Source: Jeotgalicoccus sp.
Lineage (GTDB): Bacteria > Bacillota > Bacilli > Staphylococcales > Salinicoccaceae
Length of the DNA: 64,000 bases
Assembly (NCBI GenBank): GCA_003513765.1
Contig: DONT01000008.1
Span: 37,416 to 101,415 of the forward strand
Direction: 5' to 3'
Shown: piece after piece, positions 8,813 to 17,879 of the stretch
Position numbering within the stretch: the stretch's first letter is position 1
How the letters are laid out: each line of letters begins with the position of its first letter
Position numbers and translations under genes: made by a program
The notes under the pieces: model-generated
Told to the model about the DNA's origin: nothing
Database searches by the model: none
What the model saw: the letters and a program-made list of their open reading frames with translations, nothing else

Positions 8813-9646
8813 ATGTTTAAGACTAAGTTAGTAAAAACAAAAAGAGGAACTTTTGAAGTATTCTCACGAGGTCAGGGTGAACCGTTGGTATATACACATT
8901 TGTACAGCGAATATAATGCATATGGCAATCTCATGTCACAGCAGTTAAGCGAACATTATGAAGTATATGTAATTAACCTAAGGGGTGCTGGACAGTCAGA
9001 TAGTCAGACGGAAGAATATACGTATGGCATGGATGATGCTATTCATGATATGGAAGCGGTAAGAGAAACTCTGGATATTGAAAAATGGACATTCGCTGGT
9101 CATTCTACCGGTGGGTTTTTAGCTTTGAAATACGCTGTAATGTACCCCGAGTCATTAATTAAAATCATTGCAGGCGGTTTATGTGCTACAGGCGAATATA
9201 TGAATCATCCGGGCAGTATTTACTGTGCAGATAATCCAAATAATAAAAGAATGAAAGAAATATTTTCTGAAATGAGAGCTTCAGAGATAACGAGGGAAGA
9301 AAGAATTGAACTCTCTAAAGAATGGATAATGATGTCACTTTACAGAAAAGATGCATACTATGACATGTTGAAGCGGAAAGAAAGTGGCAGAACATTAATG
9401 TTTAAAATAGATTACTTTACCAATGAGTTAAAGAATTATGATATCAGAAAAGATCTCAAGAAAAGTGATGTAAGAGCATACATATATTGCGGACGACATG
9501 ATGCACAATGTCCTTATGTCTTCAGTAAAGAAGCAGCAGATTTAATGCCCAAAGCAACATTAGAAACTTTTGAATACAGTAATCATATGCCTGATATTGA
9601 AGAGGAAGATAAATTTAAAAATTTTATAGAAAGCACAGTTTCTTAA
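8813..9646 (+). CDS. Alpha/beta hydrolase
   Basis: Cytosolic serine hydrolase of 277 residues. Nucleophile elbow GHSTGG, acid residue in the CGRHDAQCPY segment, and catalytic histidine in YSNHMPDIE complete the triad. An oxyanion-type LYSEYNAYGN segment lies near the N-terminus and NLRGAGQSD follows. The cap region resembles proline-iminopeptidase-like enzymes, but the substrate cannot be assigned. It sits in a run GrpB, hydrolase, GNAT, amidohydrolase with short gaps and no terminators, so it may be cotranscribed. Confidence 0.83.
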   Translation: MFKTKLVKTKRGTFEVFSRGQGEPLVYTHLYSEYNAYGNLMSQQLSEHYEVYVINLRGAGQSDSQTEEYTYGMDDAIHDMEAVRETLDIEKWTFAGHSTGGFLALKYAVMYPESLIKIIAGGLCATGEYMNHPGSIYCADNPNNKRMKEIFSEMRASEITREERIELSKEWIMMSLYRKDAYYDMLKRKESGRTLMFKIDYFTNELKNYDIRKDLKKSDVRAYIYCGRHDAQCPYVFSKEAADLMPKATLETFEYSNHMPDIEEEDKFKNFIESTVS

Positions 9647-9660
9647 GGAGTTGGGGCGGT

Positions 9661-10107
9661 ATGAGTGGAATTAAAATTAAAAAAATTGATGAATATAATA
9701 TCAACGAAGTGAGAAAAGTAAGTGTTAAAGAAAATCAGCAGTCATTTATTGAGACCGTCGATGAGTGTCTGGAAGAAGCAAAAATATACGAACAATGGTG
9801 TCCAGTTGCAGTTTATAATAATAAAACAATAGTCGGTTTTGCCATGTACGGTGCTTTTGGTGAAAACCCGGATGTATGGATAGATAGAATCATTATTGAT
9901 GGTAGGTATCAGGGTAAAGGTTTCGGTAAACTAGCTATGAAAGAATTAATTGAGATTGTGACAGAAAAATATAATGTAAACATTGTTTATTTGAGTTTTG
10001 TTGATAGTAATGGCATCGCCCGTAAATTATATGAAGAACTGGGATTCAAGTTCACAGGAGAATATGATTCTGAAGGAGAATTGATATACAAGTACGACTT
10101 AACATAG
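9661..10107 (+). CDS. GNAT family N-acetyltransferase (polyamine-acetyltransferase-like)
   Basis: Acetyltransferase of 148 residues with the acetyl-CoA loop YQGKGFGKLAM and a C-terminal ARKLYEELGFKFTGEYD. The N-terminal ENQQSFIETVDECLEEA resembles spermine/spermidine acetyltransferases of the BltD/PaiA type, where this region contacts the amine; that substrate is inference. The ATG follows AAGGAG with long but usable spacing. It begins 14 bp after the hydrolase stop, suggesting an operon. Confidence 0.83.
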   Translation: MSGIKIKKIDEYNINEVRKVSVKENQQSFIETVDECLEEAKIYEQWCPVAVYNNKTIVGFAMYGAFGENPDVWIDRIIIDGRYQGKGFGKLAMKELIEIVTEKYNVNIVYLSFVDSNGIARKLYEELGFKFTGEYDSEGELIYKYDLT

Positions 10108-10140
10108 GAATGTCAAAACAACACTGGGGAGTGGGACTGC

Positions 10141-11388
10141 TTGATAGAAATTAAAAATGTTAATTGGGTTAATCTTGCAGATAAGAAAATTGAAGTGAAA
10201 GATGTAAGTGTTCCATCCGAAAATAAGTTGGAAATAGATGGTACTGGTAAATTTCTGATGCCTGGCCTTGTAGACATGCACACACATATTTCTGCTGCGA
10301 GTGCAAAGCATTATTTATACAGCGGAGTAACTACTGTCAGAAATACAGGCGGCAATTTTGAGATGCTCAATCTGATTGATGATGTTTCGCCAAAAATATA
10401 TGCAACTTACCGTTTTATAGACGGAGAGCCTGGTCTATGGGGGCCGACGTCCTACGGTAATATTTCTACAAATGATATTAATACTGCATTGGCAGCTGTC
10501 GATGAGTTACATAAACAACGTGCAAAGTTCGTTAAAGTTTACGGTAATATTCAGGGAGACGTCCTGAAGGCTGTCGTTAAAAAAAGCAGTGAACTCAATC
10601 TGGAGGTAGCTGCTGATTTGCTTCATACAAAAACTATTGATTCTATAACAGCTGCAGATTACGGTGTGAAATGGCTGGAGCATGCATCCAGTATCGTTCA
10701 CAGTCTCTATCCGGATTATAATACTCAAATTTCTGTAGATGAATTTGAGCGTATCAGCCAAATAGAAGTGAGTGAACAGAGATTAACAGAGGTGCTGACT
10801 CACTTAATTGAAAAAGAAGTTAAGATTGTTCCGACACTATCATTGTACAGACATCTGGGAGACGGCCGGATTTTTAACCCTCCAGAGTTGGATCAGTCGC
10901 ATCAAATGAAGCTGCTGGATGAGGATAAGGTATTTACTGTAAATGATCAATTCAATGCAATCGACGCTCAATTGAATGATGATTTTAGAAGATGTCAGAA
11001 ATGGGAGTATGAGCAGGTAAAAGCTATTACTGAAAAATATCTTGAATTAGACGGTGAAGTTTATATTGGGACAGATGCACCTGCCGGCACGTGGGTCTAT
11101 CCTGGATTAAGTATGATAGAAGAATTAAATGAGTTTAAAAATTTTAATCTGGATGCATATGAAATTTTGAAAAAGGCAACAATAGAAGCTAAAGAAGTTG
11201 TTGGCGAAGACTTTGGGTATTTACTGATTAACAATAATCCAGTCGAGGATTTTAGTAATATCTTAGATATAGATACTGTATTTGTTAACGGCAAATCATT
11301 TAGACATACTGATATTGAAAAATATATTGTTGATACAGATGAGATGATGAAAAAATTTGAACAAATTGAAATAAAATACTTATCTTAA
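10141..11388 (+). CDS. Amidohydrolase (imidazolonepropionase-like)
   Basis: Metal-dependent hydrolase of the amidohydrolase superfamily. The first metal motif is MPGLVDMHTHIS. Further ligands are visible as the lysine in KFVKVYG, histidines in DLLHTK and LEHASS, and the aspartate in IGTDAPAGT. Length 415 fits prolidase- or imidazolonepropionase-like members. The start is TTG at 10141 behind GGGGAG. No signal peptide. The substrate is unknown, probably a cyclic amide or dipeptide. It ends the run that starts with GrpB; a cre box and promoter follow. Confidence 0.83.
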   Translation: MIEIKNVNWVNLADKKIEVKDVSVPSENKLEIDGTGKFLMPGLVDMHTHISAASAKHYLYSGVTTVRNTGGNFEMLNLIDDVSPKIYATYRFIDGEPGLWGPTSYGNISTNDINTALAAVDELHKQRAKFVKVYGNIQGDVLKAVVKKSSELNLEVAADLLHTKTIDSITAADYGVKWLEHASSIVHSLYPDYNTQISVDEFERISQIEVSEQRLTEVLTHLIEKEVKIVPTLSLYRHLGDGRIFNPPELDQSHQMKLLDEDKVFTVNDQFNAIDAQLNDDFRRCQKWEYEQVKAITEKYLELDGEVYIGTDAPAGTWVYPGLSMIEELNEFKNFNLDAYEILKKATIEAKEVVGEDFGYLLINNNPVEDFSNILDIDTVFVNGKSFRHTDIEKYIVDTDEMMKKFEQIEIKYLS

Positions 11389-11416
11389 TTAGTCTTTAAA
11401 GATTAAAGTTCATTTT

Positions 11417-11444
11417 TTGAAAGCGTTTACTTTAGTGCTAAGAT
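11417..11444 (+). promoter_or_regulatory. Promoter overlapped by a perfect CcpA cre box
   Basis: TGAAAGCGTTTACT (11418-11431) matches the cre consensus TGWAARCGYTWNCW at all 14 positions. It overlaps a likely -35 TTGAAA (11417-11422), with TAAGAT as -10 after 16 bp. This predicts carbon-catabolite repression of the lipoprotein gene at 11487. Confidence 0.75.
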
Positions 11445-11486
11445 GATGGTAATGAAGATTTTATTTGATGCTGAGAGGAGTATCTG

Positions 11487-12677
11487 ATGAAGATTAAATT
11501 TTTCATAATAGTCGTTGTCTTATTATTAGCTGCATGTGATTCAAATACAGATACTGGCGAAGATGGCTTTAAAGATTATTATTTGTTAGACGAAGAATTG
11601 CAGCACATCGGTAAAATTTTAGAAGAACAGGATATTGTAATACTGGGAGAAAGTACACACTGGTCGATCGATATAGCTGAGGGGAAAATTAATCTAATAG
11701 ATTATCTGGCAGAGGCACATGGTTTCAATAAATTATTTTTAGAAACACCCGATTCAGAATTTAATTATTATAAAGACACAGGCCTTGATATGAAAGATGG
11801 CGTAGCCGAACAATATCATCAAGATATATTCAGTGAGTATTTAAATGGAACAGATTCTAATATCAGAGCCCTACCTATGGACTGGTCACCGGTCTTTCAA
11901 AATAATAATGCCAGTCATATTTCTATTCTTGAAGAAAATATTACGAATGAAATAAATGAATATGACACAGGCTTGGCAGAAGAGTTTAAGAAGTCAGAAT
12001 ATTCTTTACGTGATTGGTTTGCGAAAGGTCTATTTCTAAATCAAAGAGTCGGGAATTTTGAACGAAAGATGGATGTATATGAAGAAATTAGATCTAAAGA
12101 TTTTTTTAGTGAACTTCCAATACCAACTCAAGATTATATAGTATCCCGACATGAAAATATTAAAAGTTACTACTCACAGATTAATTTTGATAATGCATTA
12201 ATCGAGTACTATGACTATAGAGAAATAGGCATGGCAAATAAGGTATTATCTCAAATGGAGCAAGGCGACAAGGTCATTGTCTGGGTAGCAAATGGACATT
12301 CCAACTACGATGTTACTAAAATAGATAATACCCATGAGGTTTTCGAAGTTCAGAGAAAAAATGAGAGAAACGAATCATTGGGCGCCTTGCTAAGAGATAG
12401 TGATTATAGTGTCTATAATGTTGGGTTAGACTATAACGAAGCAGAAAGTCTGGGCTTGTTATCACAAGAGGTCTCAACACCAAGAAAAACTGGAGATGAA
12501 ACATTGGCAGGCTATATTGGTGATCGTGTGAGTGACGACATTTTTATAGATTTTGAGACAAGCGATTTTATTGAAGACAGAGTATATACTGTGTTTAATG
12601 CAGGTACATACGATTATCAAATAGTTCCCCAGGAACAGTATGATGGTTTAATTTATTTAGATTATCTGTTGGAATGA
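11487..12677 (+). CDS. Erythromycin-esterase-family lipoprotein
   Basis: Membrane-anchored enzyme of the erythromycin esterase-like superfamily. A lipoprotein signal ends in the lipobox LAAC (Cys17). The catalytic region shows VILGESTHWSIDIAEGK (active-site Glu and His) and later VWVANGHSNYD (second His), the pattern seen in EreA/EreB and succinoglycan-biosynthesis homologues. Length 396 is normal. Most family members outside resistance plasmids have no known substrate, so macrolide resistance should not be assumed. A perfect cre box overlaps the promoter. The broken S41 peptidase gene follows at 30 bp. Confidence 0.82.
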   Translation: MKIKFFIIVVVLLLAACDSNTDTGEDGFKDYYLLDEELQHIGKILEEQDIVILGESTHWSIDIAEGKINLIDYLAEAHGFNKLFLETPDSEFNYYKDTGLDMKDGVAEQYHQDIFSEYLNGTDSNIRALPMDWSPVFQNNNASHISILEENITNEINEYDTGLAEEFKKSEYSLRDWFAKGLFLNQRVGNFERKMDVYEEIRSKDFFSELPIPTQDYIVSRHENIKSYYSQINFDNALIEYYDYREIGMANKVLSQMEQGDKVIVWVANGHSNYDVTKIDNTHEVFEVQRKNERNESLGALLRDSDYSVYNVGLDYNEAESLGLLSQEVSTPRKTGDETLAGYIGDRVSDDIFIDFETSDFIEDRVYTVFNAGTYDYQIVPQEQYDGLIYLDYLLE

Positions 12678-12707
12678 TTTAAATATAAAATAAAAATATT
12701 AAAGCAG

Positions 12708-13840
12708 GTGAGAGATATCTATACATATGAAGAGATATATCAAGATATCAAAAATATATTAAGCAGTGATTATGCTGGATTTTCAGAGAAAAATAACATA
12801 GAAAAGTTTAATCATAAAGCGGTCTCAAATAACATGACTGCAAAGGAGTTCGAATCGCATATTGAGGATTTTTTACTAGAGTTTAATGACGGACATTTAT
12901 GGTTTTCTGCAAAAGAATCAATTTTACCTAATAGAGGATTTAGTGTACGACGCTATCAAGATAATTTATATGTCACGGAAGTTAGGCAGGAAAAACGTTT
13001 GAAAATTGGTGATAAAATTACCCGTATTGATGGTAAAAGTATTCCTGAATTAGAAGCTCTGTATTATAAGCAATTGGAACAAGAGGATAATGAACGTCAA
13101 ATATGGGGAGGCGTACTTAAAAAGCTTTCAACAATTATAGTGGAACGTTCAGTTGAGAAATTCGAGATAACGCTTTCTGATTATGAAAGAGAGCCATACG
13201 AAGGCATTTACAACTTCAGACTTCTTGATGATAACACAGCTCTTCTTAAGATTACTGACTTTGCTGAAGAAAAACCAATACTGGATATTATCAGAAACAA
13301 TAAGTATACATTGGATAAAATAGAAAATTTAATTATAGATGTGCGTGTCAACTATGGAGGTAATGATGAATTTTATTTCCCGTTACTTCACTATATTTTT
13401 GGAGAGGATATTGCATTTCAAGATTTATTCTCAGAAAGTGAAAGGATGTATACAAATTACACCAAAAATAATTGTGATTTATGGATTAATGAGCTCGAGG
13501 ATTATATAAGGCAGGATTTAGAGGCAGAGACAATCCATTCTCTGGAACAAGAGATAGAAACATTCAAGAAAAACTATGGGAAAGGTTTTCTAGAAGTCCC
13601 TGAAGAAACCGATTTTGAAATTAAAGGTACATCAAAACCTGAAAATATATATTGTCTGATTATTATTGTGGGAGCTCGGGAGATACGTTTGTTTCTAATG
13701 CTAAAAAATCCAATAAGGTAGCTGTTGTGGGAAGACCCACAATGGAGACCAACAATGTATTATCAGGTCTTGCAGCAGCGTTAAATATTAAAATAGCTGA
13801 ACCTAAGATCATTAGTATTTTCAGTAATAAATCCATTTAA
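12708..13840 (+). pseudogene. Frameshifted S41 family peptidase
   Basis: The first frame (12708-13721) encodes a C-terminal-processing-peptidase-like protein: an N-terminal YEEIYQDIKNIL domain, a PDZ-like stretch with LKIGDKITRIDGKSIPEL, and a core NLIIDVRVNYGGNDEFYF. Near 13652 the frame is lost just before the catalytic serine. The continuation SDYYCGSSGDTFVSNAKKS (Ser in GSSGDT) lies in another frame up to 13840, consistent with loss of one base. The last ~30 residues also do not resemble the family, so the 3' end may be degraded too. No signal peptide is visible although relatives are usually exported. Start GTG 12708 has a poor ribosome site. Confidence 0.75.
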
Positions 13841-13868
13841 ATTAACCTTCTGTCATTAGAGGATAATA

Positions 13869-14315
13869 TTATTTAAGGTGCACATTCCACGAACTGTCAT
13901 AGTAAAACTCCGACAGGACATCTGAATCCATCACTCTAAACATTTCATCAAAATCATTGGCCAGTTTATAACTCAACAGATCATCTTTATTAATCCAGAA
14001 CACCTCACCTTCATCTGATGAAAGGAGTGTGCCTGAATACTGATTCGTTTTATACATCAGTACAATATATCTTTCATCATCTTCAGTCTGGAACTGTTTT
14101 GTTCCGCATATTTGCGGACTTTTAACTATCAGACCAGTTTCTTCAAACACTTCGCGGATAACTGAATCCACGAAAGACTCATTCTTTTCAACTTTTCCGC
14201 CTGGGAAAGTCACACCTGGCCAACTACTGCTGACACGGTCCTGTATTAATATTTGACCCTTATCGTTTTCTATCATACACATGTTGGTAATTATCGTTTT
14301 TTCTGCTTTGGACAT
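13869..14315 (-). CDS. NUDIX hydrolase (MutT-like)
   Basis: Hydrolyses a nucleoside diphosphate linked to another moiety. The Nudix box is complete: GGKVEKNESFVDSVIREVFEETGLIV (written here as its main residues G, E, R-E-x-x-E-E-x-G). Length 148 fits 8-oxo-dGTP-type MutT proteins, but substrate is not defined by sequence. Start: ATG at 14315 lies 5 bp behind GGAGG; the frame extends four codons to a TTG that is part of that ribosome site, so it was rejected. Divergent from the metal ATPase, with a cre box between. Confidence 0.86.
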   Translation of the reverse strand: MSKAEKTIITNMCMIENDKGQILIQDRVSSSWPGVTFPGGKVEKNESFVDSVIREVFEETGLIVKSPQICGTKQFQTEDDERYIVLMYKTNQYSGTLLSSDEGEVFWINKDDLLSYKLANDFDEMFRVMDSDVLSEFYYDSSWNVHLK

Positions 14316-14378
14316 GATGACCTCCAATATTTTAAATACGTTTGCTTACATATTTAATTATATCTCTCTAAACCGCTT

Positions 14379-14392
14379 TGTAAACGCTTACT
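14379..14392. promoter_or_regulatory. Perfect CcpA cre box
   Basis: TGTAAACGCTTACT matches TGWAARCGYTWNCW at 14 of 14 positions. It lies between the divergent NUDIX and P-type ATPase genes and overlaps a possible -35 (TTGTAA, 14378-14383) for the ATPase. Which of the two genes it controls is not certain. Confidence 0.75.
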
Positions 14393-14440
14393 GAATGTAG
14401 TACTCTTAATTAAAATAGTATTTGGGAAGTGACATATCAC

Positions 14441-16285
14441 ATGGTAAATTATCTGATTAAAAATCGTGCAGGACAGTTTCTGATGATAGGAGTTATTTTT
14501 ATCATTGCCGGTTTTGTTCTGCTGCCGTTAAATGAGTTTGGCAGCAGTATTGCATTCTACTTTGCGATTTTTTTCCTCGGTTTCTTTGCAGCGAAAACTG
14601 CAGTGACAGAAACGATGCGCTTAAGGTCACCGAATGTCGATTTACTCATGATTCTGGCAGCTATCGGTGCAGTTCTTATCGGTTTTGAGTCCGAGGGGGC
14701 TTTGCTTCTGTTTATTTTTGCCAGTGCTGAAGTGCTGGAGGATTATGCCACCAGTAAATCCACAAAAGCAATTTCTGAATTAATGTCACAGGTACCGTCT
14801 TCTGCGAATGTACTGCAGGATAACGGTGAAGTCATTGAAGTACCGACAGAATCACTCGTTGAAGGGGACATTGCTGTTGTAGCGAAAGGTGAACAGATTC
14901 CCATCGACGGTTATGCCGACAGGGAAATATTCGTGAATGAATCCGCCTTAACAGGAGAGTCTGTCCCCGTGACTAGAGCAGCTGGTAAAGAGGTATTTGC
15001 GGGGACCATTAACGAAGGTAATTCATTTCACCTGGAGGTTAGCAAAGCGAGCGGAGATACCGTTTTTTCAAATATTATCAGAATGGTGGAAGAGGCACAG
15101 AGCCGGCCTTCCAAAGTATCAAAATTTATTGACCGCATTGAATCTAAATACGTTATGGGCGTACTCATTGGTGTCCCGATTTTTATCTTTATCCTCTATG
15201 TGATTAATGGTTTTTCATTTGAGGAAGCTTTCTACAGAGGCATGGTTATGCTGACTGTAGCGAGTCCGTGCGCCCTGGTCGCTTCAGCGACACCGGCCAC
15301 TTTAAGTGCCATCAGCAACGGTGCAAGAAACGGTGTGCTGTTTAAGGGCGGAGCAGCTATGGAGGCGCTGAGTACCATGGATATTCTCTACAGCGATAAA
15401 ACGGGCACTCTGACACACGGTGACTTCCAAGTCGTGGACTATGCTGCGGATGAAGAGATTATTAAAGAAGTTGTGTATATGGAACAGCAGTCGAGTCATC
15501 CAATTGCAGAAGCTGTTGTTAAGCGTTTTAAAGCAGTGAGTCTAGAAAGTGTTGATCAGACAGAAGACATTGAAGAGGTCGTCGGTTCCGGGATGAGGAA
15601 AGGAAATGTTGAAGTTGGAAAACCTGCTGCCTTTGCTGATTTTGAAGACCCCATGGGCTATATGGAAAGCGCCATTGACGGTAATACGAATATATTTGTC
15701 GGTAAAGACGGTCAGGTTGCGGGATACTTTTCTCTCGCTGACCGCGTACGGGAAGAGGCGGTGCATGCGGTCTCAGGATTTAAAAAGGAAGGTATTGTTG
15801 TATCACTTCTGACCGGAGATAACGAGAAAGTTGCCAAAAAAGTTTCAGATGAAGTCGGAATTTCTGAATACGCTGCATCATGTATGCCGGAAGATAAAAT
15901 AAGATATGTGAATGGACAACAGGACAAAGGCAAAGTCGTCGGCATGATTGGTGACGGCATTAACGATGCACCGGCCCTCGCCAATGCAGATATCGGTATT
16001 GCCATGGGCAGCGGTTCATCAGTCGCCATGGAATCATCAGATGTAGTGATTGTGAAAAATAATCTGCAGAAACTGTTCTACAGTTTTAAGCTGAGTCAGA
16101 AGCTGAATCGCATTATTATCGGGAATGTAATTTTCTCAATCAGTGTTATTCTGACCCTGGTTACTTTAAATATATTCGGCCTTTTAAATCTGCCGATGGC
16201 AGTCCTCTTCCATGAAGGCTCCACGATACTGGTTATACTGAACGGTCTGCGGTTATTGAGACTGGGACGGGAAGGGCTAATGTAA
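14441..16285 (+). CDS. P1B-4-type metal-transporting ATPase (PfeT/ZosA/CoaT-like)
   Basis: Inner-membrane metal efflux ATPase. It has TGES (actuator), DKTGTLT (phosphorylated Asp), and GDGINDAPALANADIGIAMG (hinge). The membrane metal site is SPC (VASPCALVAS) and the last helices carry HEGST; this SPC plus HEGST pair defines the P1B-4 subgroup, which includes iron exporters such as B. subtilis PfeT and cobalt exporters. There is no N-terminal metal-binding domain. Export of Fe(II) or Co(II) is therefore likelier than copper or cadmium. Start: ATG 14441, 11 bp after GGGAAG; an upstream GTG at 14429 is part of that ribosome site. A cre box lies upstream. Confidence 0.88.
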   Translation: MVNYLIKNRAGQFLMIGVIFIIAGFVLLPLNEFGSSIAFYFAIFFLGFFAAKTAVTETMRLRSPNVDLLMILAAIGAVLIGFESEGALLLFIFASAEVLEDYATSKSTKAISELMSQVPSSANVLQDNGEVIEVPTESLVEGDIAVVAKGEQIPIDGYADREIFVNESALTGESVPVTRAAGKEVFAGTINEGNSFHLEVSKASGDTVFSNIIRMVEEAQSRPSKVSKFIDRIESKYVMGVLIGVPIFIFILYVINGFSFEEAFYRGMVMLTVASPCALVASATPATLSAISNGARNGVLFKGGAAMEALSTMDILYSDKTGTLTHGDFQVVDYAADEEIIKEVVYMEQQSSHPIAEAVVKRFKAVSLESVDQTEDIEEVVGSGMRKGNVEVGKPAAFADFEDPMGYMESAIDGNTNIFVGKDGQVAGYFSLADRVREEAVHAVSGFKKEGIVVSLLTGDNEKVAKKVSDEVGISEYAASCMPEDKIRYVNGQQDKGKVVGMIGDGINDAPALANADIGIAMGSGSSVAMESSDVVIVKNNLQKLFYSFKLSQKLNRIIIGNVIFSISVILTLVTLNIFGLLNLPMAVLFHEGSTILVILNGLRLLRLGREGLM

Positions 16286-16294
16286 TAGAGGTGA

Positions 16295-16525
16295 ATGCTT
16301 TTAACTCTAATGAAACTATTACGGTTAGTGAAAGCCCAGGTGAAAAAAGACATTGAGGGTCACTATGCATGAATATGGAACAATTTAAACAGACACTTCG
16401 TTGAACCAGATGAAAGTAAAGATATTACTGTGCAGATGATTGAATTTAAACCGATGTCTAAGATAGAGATACTGAGGTTTTATATAAATGGAAACGAAGC
16501 ATCGTTAAAAGCGATGCTGGACTAA
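16295..16525 (+). pseudogene. Short gene interrupted by one in-frame TGA
   Basis: From ATG 16295 (behind AGAGGTGA) one frame runs for 76 codons with a single TGA at 16370-16372. The part after the stop, NRHFVEPDESKDITVQMIEF and onward to the TAA at 16523, has protein-like composition. The part before, VKAQVKKDIEGHYA, is in the same frame. The simplest reading is a small cytosolic protein gene with a recent nonsense mutation. No family was recognised, and nothing suggests selenocysteine use. The rest of the gap (16526-16737) shows only AT-rich sequence leading to the next ribosome site. Confidence 0.45.
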
Positions 16526-16737
16526 ATGATGTCTAATAGGAACGCACGAGCACAGAACATTATAGTAAAACCTATTACAAAAATAAATACATTCTTCCAC
16601 GGCGGTCTTTTATTATCGCGATTGATAAGAATATCCTTATGACACTTGCATTATTAAGATTACCATATATAAAATGTGATAAGATAAGTATAAATACATA
16701 AATAGAGAAGAGTGTAATAACGAAGGGGATAAAGACT

Positions 16738-16935
16738 ATGAATAATGGGTCGGTTATTATTTTATATGTTTTGCTCACACTCAATGCCTTACGTTACGGA
16801 ACTTACATCCTGGAAGGTCACTCAAACTCATATTACATTACAATGCTCGGTCTGAACTTGCTGGTAATAATCTTTACGATTACTTACAGAGCGGTTAAAG
16901 CGAAGAAATCATCAGAAGCGGATATTGCGGAATAA
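16738..16935 (+). CDS. Small membrane protein, uncharacterised
   Basis: 65 residues with two predicted membrane helices (about 5-20 and 33-51) and a charged C-terminus (RAVKAKKSSEADIAE). RBS AAGGGGA is well placed before the ATG and resembles that of the next gene, 20 bp downstream. Likely cotranscribed with the acetyltransferase. Function unknown. Confidence 0.65.
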   Translation: MNNGSVIILYVLLTLNALRYGTYILEGHSNSYYITMLGLNLLVIIFTITYRAVKAKKSSEADIAE

Positions 16936-16955
16936 TGCTTTAAAGGGGATAAAGC

Positions 16956-17408
16956 ATGGAAACAAGACTACTGAAAAAGAATGAACAAGCGCCGCTGGAA
17001 TTACTGCTGACAGCTGACCCATCCGCAACACTTATTAAAGGTTATTTGGACAGAGGTCACTGTTATATAGCGGAAATCGATAATCAGACAGCAGGTGTCT
17101 ATGTATTGGTGGAAAATAATTCTGACACCGCTGAACTGATTAATATCGCAGCTAATGAAAAACATCAGGGCAAAGGCATAGGGAAAGCTCTGGTTAAAGA
17201 TGCGATTCAAAAAGCAAAAGATATGGGTTATAAAACTATTGAAGTCGGTACCGGCAATTCAAGTATTGATCAGCTCGCCTTGTATCAGAAATGCGGCTTC
17301 AGGATAACAGGTGTAGATAAAGACTTTTTTATAAGAAACTATGAAGAAGAGATTTTTGAAAACGGAATAAAGTGCCGAGATATGGTGAGACTGTCTCAAA
17401 CACTATAA
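16956..17408 (+). CDS. GNAT family N-acetyltransferase
   Basis: 150-residue acetyltransferase. The acetyl-CoA loop is HQGKGIGKALV, followed by TIEVGTGNSS and DQLALYQKCGFRITGVD, the usual C-terminal half. AAAGGGG precedes the ATG. It begins 20 bp after the small membrane gene and is followed by several small membrane proteins in the same direction. Substrate unknown. Confidence 0.86.
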   Translation: METRLLKKNEQAPLELLLTADPSATLIKGYLDRGHCYIAEIDNQTAGVYVLVENNSDTAELINIAANEKHQGKGIGKALVKDAIQKAKDMGYKTIEVGTGNSSIDQLALYQKCGFRITGVDKDFFIRNYEEEIFENGIKCRDMVRLSQTL

Positions 17409-17441
17409 GTATTGTAACCAATTGCTGAAAGGGGACTAAGA

Positions 17442-17873
17442 ATGGAGGTTATCATTAAAAGGAAAACCTGGCTACAGGGCGCTCTAATGCCCGTCAGTTT
17501 GAAAGTTAATGACAAGACTGTAACATCACTTTATATCAATCAAGAAAAAACTATAGAGTTACCCACAGAAACAGCAAGGTTGAAATACACTCAACCACTT
17601 GATCGGAGTCATCAGATTCAAGTGAGAAATGGCGATACAGTTGCTTTAAAAGAAACTAAATTTGGAATGATTACAAATATTATTTTCTTTGTAACTGTTC
17701 TCTATTACATAATTATGGGACAGGAAATCTTTGAATCTGTTTTTCTAAATAATATTAATTTAACGAGTATCATAGCATTTATTTTGCTAATTACATTAGT
17801 AATACTGGGTGTTATCTCATTCTTCCTCAATCAATACAAATTCGTGATAGAAAACAATTCATCTAAGGAGTAA
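17442..17873 (+). CDS. Membrane protein with extended N-terminal domain, uncharacterised
   Basis: 143 residues. The first ~70 look like a beta-rich cytosolic domain (SLKVNDKTVTSLYINQ, later YTQPLDRSHQIQVRNGD). Two hydrophobic segments follow at about 76-96 and 106-130. GAAAGGGG precedes the ATG with good spacing. First of four small genes ending at a shared terminator at 18615. No family recognised. Confidence 0.68.
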   Translation: MEVIIKRKTWLQGALMPVSLKVNDKTVTSLYINQEKTIELPTETARLKYTQPLDRSHQIQVRNGDTVALKETKFGMITNIIFFVTVLYYIIMGQEIFESVFLNNINLTSIIAFILLITLVILGVISFFLNQYKFVIENNSSKE

Positions 17874-17879
17874 CTCATA

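Noticed and set aside
11487..12677. Calling the erythromycin-esterase homologue a macrolide-resistance gene
   Set aside because: Only the superfamily motif is visible; it is a chromosomal lipoprotein and most such members have no known resistance role.
16370..16372. TGA as a selenocysteine codon
   Set aside because: No SECIS-like hairpin directly after it and no selenocysteine genes; a nonsense mutation is simpler.
16575..16784. Minus-strand hydrophobic frame
   Set aside because: It overlaps the start of a plus-strand gene with a strong ribosome site and has none of its own.
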